64,000 bases of DNA from Arthrobacter_B citreus. GTDB lineage: Bacteria > Actinomycetota > Actinomycetes > Actinomycetales > Micrococcaceae. The notes under the pieces were generated by a model that saw nothing but the letters and a program-made list of their open reading frames with translations, had not been told where the DNA came from and searched no databases. Numbering within the stretch: the first letter of the stretch is position 1; the number at the start of each line of letters is the position of its first letter. This document shows, piece by piece, positions 16,883 through 24,453 of this stretch. The stretch lies in the NCBI RefSeq assembly GCF_042429235.1, contig NZ_JBHMBA010000002.1. One strand, given 5' to 3'. Both the position numbers and the translations under genes were made by a program.

Positions 16883-19800
16883 CTAGCTGCCCGCGGGATC
16901 GATCGCCACCAGCAGATCCCCGCCCTGCACCTGCTCGACGGCGGAAATCGCCACGCGCGACACCTTGCCGGCCACAGGAGCCGTGATGGATGCTTCCATC
17001 TTCATGGCCTCGATGGTGGCGACGGTTTCGCCGGCGGCCACTTCCGCGCCTTCCTGAACCGTGATGGTGACGGCGCCGGCAAAGGGTGCCGCAACGTGGC
17101 CCGGGTTGCCGGGATCGGCCTGCTCGGCAACCTTGACCTGGGACTGCACGCTGCGGTCCCGGACCATCACGGGGCGCATTTGCCCGTTCAGGGTGGTCAT
17201 GACCTGCCGCATGCCCTTTTCATCCGGCTCCCCCACGGCTTCCAGCGTTGCGATCAGCCGCACGCCCTTTTCAAGTTCCACCACATGCTCAGCCCCGCGC
17301 TGCAGCCCGTATAGGTAATCGCGGGTGTCCAGCACTGACACGTCGCCGTAGGTCTCGCGGACCGTGGCGAATTCCTTGGCCGGGCCGGGGAAGAGAAGGC
17401 GGTTCAGCGTTTCCCTCCGGGTGGCCGAGTCGCCGGCCAGACCGGCGCGGTCCACCTCGGTGAGTTCGGCGTCGCGCACCTTCACCTTGCGTCCCTGCAG
17501 CGCCTTGGTCCGGAAGGGCTCGGGCCAGCCACCGGGCGGGTTGCCGAGCTCGCCGCTGAGGAAGCCGATGACGGAATCCGGGATGTCGTGGTTCTGCGGG
17601 TTTTCCTCGAAGTCCTCCGGAGAGACGTTGCTGCCCACGAGCTGCAGGGCGAGGTCGCCGACCACCTTGGATGACGGCGTGACCTTGACGAGCCGGCCCA
17701 GGATGCGGTCCGCGGCGGTGTACATGTCCTCGATGGCTTCAAAGCGCTCCCCCAGGCCCAGGGCAATGGCCTGCTGGCGCAGGTTTGAGAGCTGGCCGCC
17801 GGGGATTTCGTGCTGGTAGACCCGGCCGGTGGGACCGGCAAGGCCGGACTCGAAGGGAGCGTACACTCGGCGCACGGCCTCCCAATACGGCTCCATCGCA
17901 CTGACGGCGTCCAGGTCCAGGCCGGTGTCGCGTTCGGTGTGTGCCAGTGAGGCCACCAGCGATGACGCCGACGGCTGGCTGGTGGTGCCGGCCAGCGAGG
18001 CACTGGCCACGTCCACGGCGTCCACTCCGGCCTCCGCGGCAGCAAGCAGCGTGGCCAGCTGGCCGCCGGCGGTGTCGTGGGTGTGCAGGTGCACGGGCAG
18101 GTCAAAGCGGTCCCGCAGCGCGGCAACCAGCTTGGCGGCGGCGGCCGGGCGGAGCAGGCCCGCCATGTCCTTGATCGCCAGGATGTGTGCCCCGGCGTCG
18201 ACCATCTTCTGGGCCAGGTCCAGGTAGTAGTCCAGCGTGTACAGCTTCTCGTTGGGGTCCATCATGTCCGCCGTGTAGCACAGGGCCACTTCGGCGACGG
18301 CGGTGCCGGTCGCCCGCACCGCACGGATGGCGGGTTCCATCTGCTCGACGTCGTTCAGCGCATCGAAGATCCGGAAGATATCCACGCCGGATTCGGCCGC
18401 TTCCTGGATGAAGGCTTCGGCCACTTCGGTGGGGTACGGGGTGTAGCCCACGGTGTTGCGGCCGCGCAGGAGCATTTGGATGCAGATGTTGGGCATCGCC
18501 TTGCGGAGTGATGCGAGCCGCTCCCAGGGGTCTTCACCGAGGAAGCGCAGGGCAACGTCATAGGTTGCGCCGCCCCAGGCCTCGACCGACAGAAGCTGCG
18601 GCGTCAGTGCAGCCACTGCCGGTGCTGCCAAAAGCAGGTCGCGGGTGCGGACGCGGGTCGCCAGCAGCGACTGGTGGGCGTCACGGAAGGTGGTGTCGGT
18701 GACGGCCAGCGCCTGCTGCGCGCGAAGCTCCGCGGCAAACCGCTCCGGGCCCAGTTCCTGCAGCCGCTGGCGCGAGCCGGGGCGCACTTCGGGCAGATCG
18801 GTGGGGAGCTTGTCAGCCGGGTTGACGTGCACGGTCAGCTCGCCGTGCGGCTTGTTGACGGTGGTGTCGGCCAGCCAGTTCAGCAGCCGTGACCCGCGGT
18901 CGGCGGAACCACGCGCGTTGAGCAGCTCGGGGCGCTCCTCGATGAAGGAGGTGGCGACGTCGCCGGCAATAAAGTCCGGGTCGTCCAGCACGGCCTGCAG
19001 GAAGGAAATATTCGAGGACACTCCACGGATGCGGAACTCGGCCAGGGCACGCCGGGCACGGTTGACCGCTGCGGGATAGGTCCGGCCGCGGCAGGTCAGC
19101 TTCACCAGCATGGAGTCGAAGTGAGGGCTGATGTCGGCACCGGCGTACACGGTTCCGCCGTCGAGCCGCACACCGGCACCGCCAGCGGAGCGGTAACCGG
19201 TGATCTTGCCGACGTCGGGCCGGAAACCGTTGGCCGGGTCCTCGGTGGTGATGCGGCACTGCAGCGCAGCGCCGCGCACCTGCAGCTCATCCTGGCGGAG
19301 GCCCAGGTCCTCCAGGGTCTCGCCGGCCGCGATCCGCAGCTGGGACTGGACGAGGTCGACGTCGGTGATTTCCTCGGTGACCGTGTGCTCAACCTGGATG
19401 CGCGGATTCATTTCAATGAAGACGTGCTGTCCGGCGCGTTCTCCGACGGTATCCACCAGGAACTCCACCGTGCCGGCGTTCTCATACTTCAGCGCCTTCG
19501 CGAATTTGACGGCGTCCCGGTACAGGGCCTGCCGGATCTCTTCGTCCAGGTTCGGCGCGGGGGCAATTTCGATGACCTTCTGGTGGCGCCGCTGCAGGGA
19601 GCAGTCACGCTCGAAGAGGTGGATGACATTGCCCTCGCCGTCGGCCAGGATCTGGACCTCGATGTGGCGGGGCCGCAGCACCGCCTGCTCAAGGAAGACT
19701 GTGGGATCGCCAAAGGCGGTGTCCGCCTCGCGCATGGCGGCGTTCAGCGCCTCGGGGAGGTCCTTTGCAGTGTCGACACGGCGCATGCCGCGTCCACCGC

Positions 19801-20287
19801 CGCCGGCCACCGCCTTGACGAAGATGGGGAAGCCGATCTCCTCGGCTTCAGCCAGCAGCGTCTCGGGATCCGAACTCGGCTGCGTGGAGCGCAGAACCGG
19901 TATCCCGGCTTTCCGCGCGGCATCAAGGGCGTGGACCTTATGGCCGGCCAGCTCCAGGATGTCGGCGGCGGGGCCCACGAACGTTATGCCGGCTTCCCTG
20001 GCTGCCCGGGCAAGCTGCGGGTTTTCGGACAGGAACCCGTACCCCGGGTAAATGGCGTCGCAGCCCGATTCCTTGGCGACCCGGATAATCTCGTCCACGT
20101 CCAGGTACGCGCGGACGGGATGGCCTTCCTCGCCTATCAGGTAGGCTTCGTCGGCTTTCTGGCGGTGGATGGAGTTGCGGTCCTCATAAGGGAACACCGC
20201 AACGGTTTTCACACCCAGCTCATAGGCCGCCCTGAAGGCGCGGATGGCGATTTCTCCGCGGTTGGCTACCAATATCTTCGAGAACAT
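16883..20287 (-). CDS. pyc: pyruvate carboxylase
   Basis: This biotin enzyme carboxylates pyruvate to oxaloacetate and replenishes the TCA cycle. ATG 20287 is supported by CAGGAGAG just upstream and by the family start MFSKILVANRGEIA, giving 1134 residues, the usual length. Domains in order are biotin carboxylase (about 1-450, with the GGGGRGMR ATP loop and EMNPRIQVEHTVTE), the carboxyltransferase TIM barrel (about 530-810, TTFRDAHQSLLATRVR and the metal-binding HLHTHDTAGG), the PYC/OADA tetramer domain and the C-terminal biotinyl domain with AMKMEA (biotin on Lys1096). It is divergent from an orphan ParA-like gene, with 250 bases between. Confidence 0.97.
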   Translation of the reverse strand: MFSKILVANRGEIAIRAFRAAYELGVKTVAVFPYEDRNSIHRQKADEAYLIGEEGHPVRAYLDVDEIIRVAKESGCDAIYPGYGFLSENPQLARAAREAGITFVGPAADILELAGHKVHALDAARKAGIPVLRSTQPSSDPETLLAEAEEIGFPIFVKAVAGGGGRGMRRVDTAKDLPEALNAAMREADTAFGDPTVFLEQAVLRPRHIEVQILADGEGNVIHLFERDCSLQRRHQKVIEIAPAPNLDEEIRQALYRDAVKFAKALKYENAGTVEFLVDTVGERAGQHVFIEMNPRIQVEHTVTEEITDVDLVQSQLRIAAGETLEDLGLRQDELQVRGAALQCRITTEDPANGFRPDVGKITGYRSAGGAGVRLDGGTVYAGADISPHFDSMLVKLTCRGRTYPAAVNRARRALAEFRIRGVSSNISFLQAVLDDPDFIAGDVATSFIEERPELLNARGSADRGSRLLNWLADTTVNKPHGELTVHVNPADKLPTDLPEVRPGSRQRLQELGPERFAAELRAQQALAVTDTTFRDAHQSLLATRVRTRDLLLAAPAVAALTPQLLSVEAWGGATYDVALRFLGEDPWERLASLRKAMPNICIQMLLRGRNTVGYTPYPTEVAEAFIQEAAESGVDIFRIFDALNDVEQMEPAIRAVRATGTAVAEVALCYTADMMDPNEKLYTLDYYLDLAQKMVDAGAHILAIKDMAGLLRPAAAAKLVAALRDRFDLPVHLHTHDTAGGQLATLLAAAEAGVDAVDVASASLAGTTSQPSASSLVASLAHTERDTGLDLDAVSAMEPYWEAVRRVYAPFESGLAGPTGRVYQHEIPGGQLSNLRQQAIALGLGERFEAIEDMYTAADRILGRLVKVTPSSKVVGDLALQLVGSNVSPEDFEENPQNHDIPDSVIGFLSGELGNPPGGWPEPFRTKALQGRKVKVRDAELTEVDRAGLAGDSATRRETLNRLLFPGPAKEFATVRETYGDVSVLDTRDYLYGLQRGAEHVVELEKGVRLIATLEAVGEPDEKGMRQVMTTLNGQMRPVMVRDRSVQSQVKVAEQADPGNPGHVAAPFAGAVTITVQEGAEVAAGETVATIEAMKMEASITAPVAGKVSRVAISAVEQVQGGDLLVAIDPAGS

Positions 20288-20537
20288 TGCTCTCCTGCAT
20301 CGTTGCGGGGCTGAGGACAGCCGGGGTACCGCCATCCTCATCGGATTCTAGTCCAGACTATTTCACGCGGTGGATCCCCAATGGCCAGGACATAACGTTT
20401 CTTATCGTTACCCCTGCGCGCCACCCCTGCAAACTCCCGGCTGCAGGAGTTACCACCGGGCGTCACATAGAATGAACCTGCAGCCTCACAAAGGCCCCGC
20501 TCGTGATCCCTAGACACGTTAGGTTTTGGTTCAACAA

Positions 20538-21377
20538 GTGCAAGTAGTGAGCATCAGCAGTCTTAAGGGCGGCGTGGGCAAGACTTCCGTGACGCTTGGA
20601 CTGGCATCGGCTGCACTGGCAGCAGGAATCCCCACCCTGGTAGTGGATTTGGACCCGCATGCGGACGCCACCACGGGGTTGGGCGTCACCGCTGCCGACA
20701 AACCCGGCATCGGCGAGATGCTCAAGAATTCCCGCCGTGCCCAGCTGGCGGAAAACGTGGTGGCCAGCGGCTGGGTTGCCAATGACCGCCGCACCCGTAC
20801 TCACGATCCCAAGCGCCAGCCCGTTCTCGACGTCGCCATGGGCTCTGCGTTTTCCGGCATCTACGACCGTCCCGACCTCGGCAAGCGTGACCTCAAGCGG
20901 CTCTCCACCCTGCTTGGCCGCGTCAGCGGCTACGGGCTGGTCCTGATCGACTGCCCTCCCTCGCTTAACGGGCTCACCCGCATTGCATGGACGGCCAGCA
21001 ACCGCGTCCTGCTGGTTGCCGAACCCGGCCTTTTTTCAGTGGCCGGGACCGAACGCACCATGCGGGCATTGGAATTGTTCCGCAAGGAATTCGCGCCCAA
21101 TCTCGCTCCGGCGGGAATTATCGCCAACCGGGTCCGCTCCGGTTCGAACGAGCACACGTTCCGGCTGGCGGAAATGAAGCAGATGTTCGGAAAGCTGCTC
21201 CTGGCCCCCACCATTGCCGAGCAGGCCAACTGGCAGCAGATCCAGGGCGCAGCCCATTCGGTGCATCACTGGCCCGGAGAATCAGCCAAGCAGGCGGCGT
21301 CCACTTTTGATGCACTTCTGAAGAACCTCGTGGAGACCGGCAGCGTCCGCAACCGGGTGATCCGCCGCGCGGGATAG
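20538..21377 (+). CDS. orphan ParA/MinD-like ATPase
   Basis: The 279-residue P-loop ATPase has the deviant Walker A motif SLKGGVGKTS directly after the N-terminus. The second motif VVDLDPHADATTGLG and Walker B VLIDCPPSLNGLT complete the ParA fold. No parB, chromosome-partition operon or DNA-binding domain is adjacent, and the real scpAB-linked parA lies elsewhere in the window. The start is GTG 20538 (MQVVSISS); TTG 20526 with a short upstream AGG is an alternative. Its cargo or locus is unknown. Orphan ParA-like proteins in actinobacteria often position polar or membrane complexes. It is divergent from pyc. Confidence 0.85.
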   Translation: MQVVSISSLKGGVGKTSVTLGLASAALAAGIPTLVVDLDPHADATTGLGVTAADKPGIGEMLKNSRRAQLAENVVASGWVANDRRTRTHDPKRQPVLDVAMGSAFSGIYDRPDLGKRDLKRLSTLLGRVSGYGLVLIDCPPSLNGLTRIAWTASNRVLLVAEPGLFSVAGTERTMRALELFRKEFAPNLAPAGIIANRVRSGSNEHTFRLAEMKQMFGKLLLAPTIAEQANWQQIQGAAHSVHHWPGESAKQAASTFDALLKNLVETGSVRNRVIRRAG

Positions 21378-21395
21378 CGCCCCTTCCCCGGAACG

Positions 21396-21442
21396 CATAA
21401 AGAACTGCAGGCAACGGATTCCGTTGCCTGCAGTTCTTTATG
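21396..21442. terminator. 22-bp perfect-stem bidirectional terminator
   Basis: The arm from CATAAAGAACTG to GCAACGG is repeated exactly in reverse complement after an ATT loop. The 5' arm contains an A-rich base and the 3' arm TTCTTTA, so it can act on both strands. It separates the convergent ParA-like and MerR genes. Confidence 0.88.
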
Positions 21443-21465
21443 TATAGGGTGCTAAATAACTTTGC

Positions 21466-21503
21466 CTGCGTTAGCTGATTTTGTCTGCGTTAGCTGATTT
21501 TGC
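21466..21503. repeat. 19-bp tandem duplication across the merR stop codon
   Basis: CTGCGTTAGCTGATTTTGT at 21466-21484 is followed at once by CTGCGTTAGCTGATTTTGC at 21485-21503. The right-hand copy holds the last codons and stop of the MerR gene, and the left-hand copy repeats them as untranslated DNA. The pattern looks like a recent replication-slippage event that left the protein unchanged. Confidence 0.9.
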
Positions 21504-22074
21504 GGGCAATCCGCCGCTGGCTCAGCTCATCGCCGGGAAACGTGTGCTCTCCCACCCGTTCGCTGGGCAGCTGTGCGAGGCTTCCCTCGACTTCGCGCCA
21601 CACACGGCCGACGGCGATTCCGAAGACGCCCTGTCCGCCCTGGACCAGGTCGATGACCTCGTCTGCGGAGGTGCACTCGTACACGCTGGCGCCGTCACTC
21701 ATCAGGGTGATCTGGGCCAGGTCTTCGACACCGCGCTCACGCAGGTGCTCAACGGCCGTGCGGATCTGCTGCAGGGACACACCGGTGTCGAGCAGGCGTT
21801 TGACCACTTTGAGGACCAGGATGTCGCGGAAGCTGTAAAGCCGCTGCGTTCCGGACCCTGATGCTCCGCGGACAGCAGGCTCGACCAAACCCGTGCGGGC
21901 CCAGTAGTCGAGCTGGCGGTAGGTGATTCCCGCCGCTTTGCAGGCTGTTGGACCTCGGTAGCCGGCGTCCTCGTCAAGAACGGGCAGATCCTCGGTGAAC
22001 AGCAAGCCCTGGGCTCCGGCTTTACCCGGCGCAGCGGCGTGGTTATGCTCGCCGGCATCGCCTTTGGGACTCAC
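21490..22074 (-). CDS. MerR-family regulator (Rv1830-like)
   Basis: The 194-residue regulator has a MerR winged helix at about residues 38-105, including AAGITYRQLDYWARTGLV and the RLYSFRDILVLKVVKRLLD recognition region. Its C-terminal effector-like domain lacks the metal-binding cysteines of classic MerR sensors. A GTG start is preceded by AGGAGG. Order and type match mycobacterial Rv1830, which follows Rv1827 (GarA), Rv1828 and Rv1829 on one strand. Its targets are not apparent from this sequence. The 255 bases before it contain no gene that I can support. Confidence 0.88.
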   Translation of the reverse strand: MSPKGDAGEHNHAAAPGKAGAQGLLFTEDLPVLDEDAGYRGPTACKAAGITYRQLDYWARTGLVEPAVRGASGSGTQRLYSFRDILVLKVVKRLLDTGVSLQQIRTAVEHLRERGVEDLAQITLMSDGASVYECTSADEVIDLVQGGQGVFGIAVGRVWREVEGSLAQLPSERVGEHTFPGDELSQRRIARKIS

Positions 22075-22329
22075 TTGTGCCTCCTAGTAGCGGTTCCCTG
22101 GGGGGGGTGCGCGCGGGATCAGGATGTCAGGGTCGACTTCCTTCAGTGTGCCCCGCGGAGCCTCTCAGGGGAAGGACCCTGCAAGGAGCAGATCCTGGAA
22201 GGACCAGCCCTGGAGGAATAACCTGGAGGAACAGCGGAGAACCGTGCAGCGGGAACTCTATGCTTCGACGTTAGATCTGAGCCGGTCCAAGGTCAAAGAT
22301 GCAGGACCTTTTTCTGCAGGCGTGTCGAA

Positions 22330-22830
22330 TCAGCGCTCAAAGTCTTCGGGTTCAACATCGGCCAGGAACTCGCGGAACTGGCGCAGTTCGCGTTCGGCGT
22401 TCTCCTGGTCTTCCTCGTCTTCATCTTCATCGTCGGCTTCGGCAATCCGGACACCGGCCTCGTCCAGGACTGCGTCCGCGCAGAGGATGGGACAGGGCGC
22501 CCTCAGCGCCACCGCGATGGCGTCCGACGCCCGGGAACTCACCGTGACTCCATTGTCGAAAACGAGCTCGGCATAGAAGACCGTGTCCTCGACGGAGACC
22601 AGCCGCACCTCGCTGACGCTGCGCCCGAGGGCGCTCACCACGGAGGCCAGCAGGTCGTGGGTCATGGGCCGGGGCGGAACGATGCCCTGCTGGACAAAAG
22701 CGATGGCGCTGGCTTCGGGGGCGCCAATCCAGATTGGCAGATGACGTTCACCGTTGATTTCTTTGAGCAGGACCAGCGGCTGATTGGACGGCAACTCAAT
22801 GCGGACACCGACCACTTCGACTTCACGCAT
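22330..22830 (-). CDS. DUF151 bifunctional nuclease-domain protein
   Basis: The 166-residue protein has the BFN/DUF151 fold, seen in LPSNQPLVLLKEINGERHLPIWIG, PRPMTHDLLASVV and ASDAIAVALR. An acidic C-terminal tail rich in Asp and Glu is followed by a short helix. ATG 22830 follows GAGGAG and lies 5 bases after the ftsR stop, so it is in the same operon. Members are linked to nuclease activity in plants and are uncharacterised in actinobacteria. The garA-ftsR-DUF151-merR order is conserved, which suggests a shared role in growth or central metabolism. Confidence 0.9.
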   Translation of the reverse strand: MREVEVVGVRIELPSNQPLVLLKEINGERHLPIWIGAPEASAIAFVQQGIVPPRPMTHDLLASVVSALGRSVSEVRLVSVEDTVFYAELVFDNGVTVSSRASDAIAVALRAPCPILCADAVLDEAGVRIAEADDEDEDEEDQENAERELRQFREFLADVEPEDFER

Positions 22831-22835
22831 GCTCC

Positions 22836-23606
22836 TCAGCCTTCCATTCGTGCGATATGCCCGTTCACCAGGGCACTGTGCAGGTTCAGGCACAGATCGC
22901 TGATCTCCCGCGCCGTCTCGGCGGCCCTTGCCTTGGAAGCGACGTCGCGGCGCGATGCAAGAGGTGCCACAACGCTTTCCACCAGGCCCAGCTCCCGGTC
23001 CGCCGCGGCGCGGAACGGCCGCAGGTGACGCGGTTCAATTCCATGAGCCTGAAGTTTGGCACAGGCTTTGGCAACCCGCAGCGCATGTTCGTCAAAAACG
23101 CCCTGCCCGGCACCATTGTCGGTGGAAGCGATGAGGCCGTAGCCGGCCAGGTTACGCACCAAATCAGCAGTGGCACCGGATTCCCGGACCAGTTCGTTGA
23201 AGGTCAGGGCACGGGCAAAGGTGCGGGCCGACAGCTCCCCGGCCAACTGCTCGGATACTGCCCGGGGCGTCAGCGACATCCCGCCGGGCAGCGATTCCGG
23301 ACGCTCCCCGCGGTCGATCGCGTCCAAGTAATCCTTGATGATTTTCAGCGGAAGATACTGATCCCGCTGCAGCGCCAGGACAAAACGCAGCCGCTCGACG
23401 TCGGCGGATGAGTACTTCCGGTAGCCTGCCGCCGTCCGCTGCGGAGTGACCAGGCCCTTTTCCTCCAAAAATCGGATCTTGGAAGCGCTGATACCGGGAA
23501 AGTCGGTGCTGAGTTCGCCCAGCACCTCTCCGATATTGAGCACACGGCCGCGCAGGCGCTCGTTCCCCGTTCCCAGGGTCCGCCTGACGGGCTGTGTTGC
23601 TGCCAT
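22836..23606 (-). CDS. ftsR: MerR-family cell-division regulator
   Basis: The 256-residue transcription factor has an N-terminal MerR helix-turn-helix (about residues 24-95, including SASKIRFLEEKGLVTPQRTAAGYR written in part). A long helical C-terminal domain without cysteines follows. In Corynebacterium glutamicum the homologue FtsR activates ftsZ, and Rv1828 is the mycobacterial counterpart. It lies between garA and DUF151, as in those genomes. Dimer formation through the helical linker is expected from the family. Operators cannot be identified here because ftsZ is not in the window. Confidence 0.88.
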   Translation of the reverse strand: MAATQPVRRTLGTGNERLRGRVLNIGEVLGELSTDFPGISASKIRFLEEKGLVTPQRTAAGYRKYSSADVERLRFVLALQRDQYLPLKIIKDYLDAIDRGERPESLPGGMSLTPRAVSEQLAGELSARTFARALTFNELVRESGATADLVRNLAGYGLIASTDNGAGQGVFDEHALRVAKACAKLQAHGIEPRHLRPFRAAADRELGLVESVVAPLASRRDVASKARAAETAREISDLCLNLHSALVNGHIARMEG

Positions 23607-23672
23607 ACCTAGTACCTGTTTTCCCTCAGTGATCCCGCGGATGTCCGGCAGGATCGTCCTGTGTCCGTTTTA

Positions 23673-24143
23673 CTATGCCCGTGCGGCTGTCGGCCGGGCA
23701 GCGTAGAAGGTCAGACGGAATTTGCCAATCTGGACTTCGTTGCCGGTCCGCAGGAGCAAAGTGTCCACGCGGTCGTTGTTCACATACGTGCCGTTCAGGC
23801 TCATGGAATCGACCACGCGGAAGCCCTCGGCAGTACGCCGGAACTCCACATGCTTGCGGGACACTGTCACGTCGTCAAGGAACACATCGGCGTTCGGATG
23901 ACGGCCGGCCGTGGTCACGTCCTGGTCCAAGAGGAACCGGGCACCGCTGTTCGGTCCGGAATGGGCGATCAGCAGAGCCGACCCTGCGGGCAGAGCCGCA
24001 ACAGCCGCCCTCTCATCAGCGCTGAGCTTGGGCTCCACCGAAGTCGCTTCGCTCTGGGGCGGCAGACTGATCGATGTGGTGTCCTCCACGCCCATCTCAC
24101 GCCGATGTTCGGCCTGTCCGGCGTTGTAGTCCTCGCGCGCCAT
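23673..24143 (-). CDS. garA: FHA-domain metabolic switch protein GarA/OdhI
   Basis: This small phosphoprotein inhibits 2-oxoglutarate dehydrogenase and related enzymes when unphosphorylated. The FHA domain (about residues 65-150) contains GRHPNADVFLDD, VSRKHVEF and SLNGTYVNND. The N-terminal tail has DTTSI at residues 21-25, where the kinase-targeted pair of threonines of mycobacterial GarA (ETTS) is expected; here Thr22 and Thr23 are candidates. ATG 24143 is chosen because GGGAGGA lies 11 bases upstream and the product is 156 residues, the usual size. The PASTA kinase at 5752 is a plausible upstream kinase. Confidence 0.92.
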   Translation of the reverse strand: MAREDYNAGQAEHRREMGVEDTTSISLPPQSEATSVEPKLSADERAAVAALPAGSALLIAHSGPNSGARFLLDQDVTTAGRHPNADVFLDDVTVSRKHVEFRRTAEGFRVVDSMSLNGTYVNNDRVDTLLLRTGNEVQIGKFRLTFYAARPTAARA

Positions 24144-24453
24144 GGTGTTACATCCTCCCCAAAAGATGCGGCCAACCAATCGACATTCTGGCTGGCCGCA
24201 CAATTCCTGCTGACAAATCTTGCCTACCGGCTGTCCTAGCCTACCTGTTGGAGGGCCTTCCCGGCACTGAGCGTACTACGGGCCTTTGGCGGCCCGGCTG
24301 CGTTGCCCACTTCCTGTCATAGCTGCATGCCAGGGCCACCAACTGCTGATTGGCCCCCTGCCGTTCCCCTGGGCACTGTGGAAGCATAATAAATCCGGCG
24401 TGCACCCAATTCCCTGGGCCCAAGAGGAGATCTTTGGACCCGGGGAACTCCCG
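24144..24453. other. 310-base intergenic region between garA and the GH3 gene
   Basis: It holds the garA promoter and leader on its left side and the terminator of the GH3 operon on its right side. No open frame with coding character was seen. It marks the border between conserved backbone and the accessory glycan locus. Confidence 0.6.
24411..24446 (-). terminator. terminator of the importer-GH3 operon
   Basis: An imperfect stem, TCCCTGGGCCCAAGA against TCTTTGGACCCGGGGA, pairs over about 15 positions with G-T pairs and one bulge. It begins 8 bases beyond the GH3 stop in the direction of transcription. No T run follows. Confidence 0.55.

Noticed and set aside
19121..20314. Long open frame on the plus strand opposite the biotin carboxylase part of pyc
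   Set aside because: It is antisense to a complete, highly conserved gene, has no family-like motif and reflects high GC at third positions.
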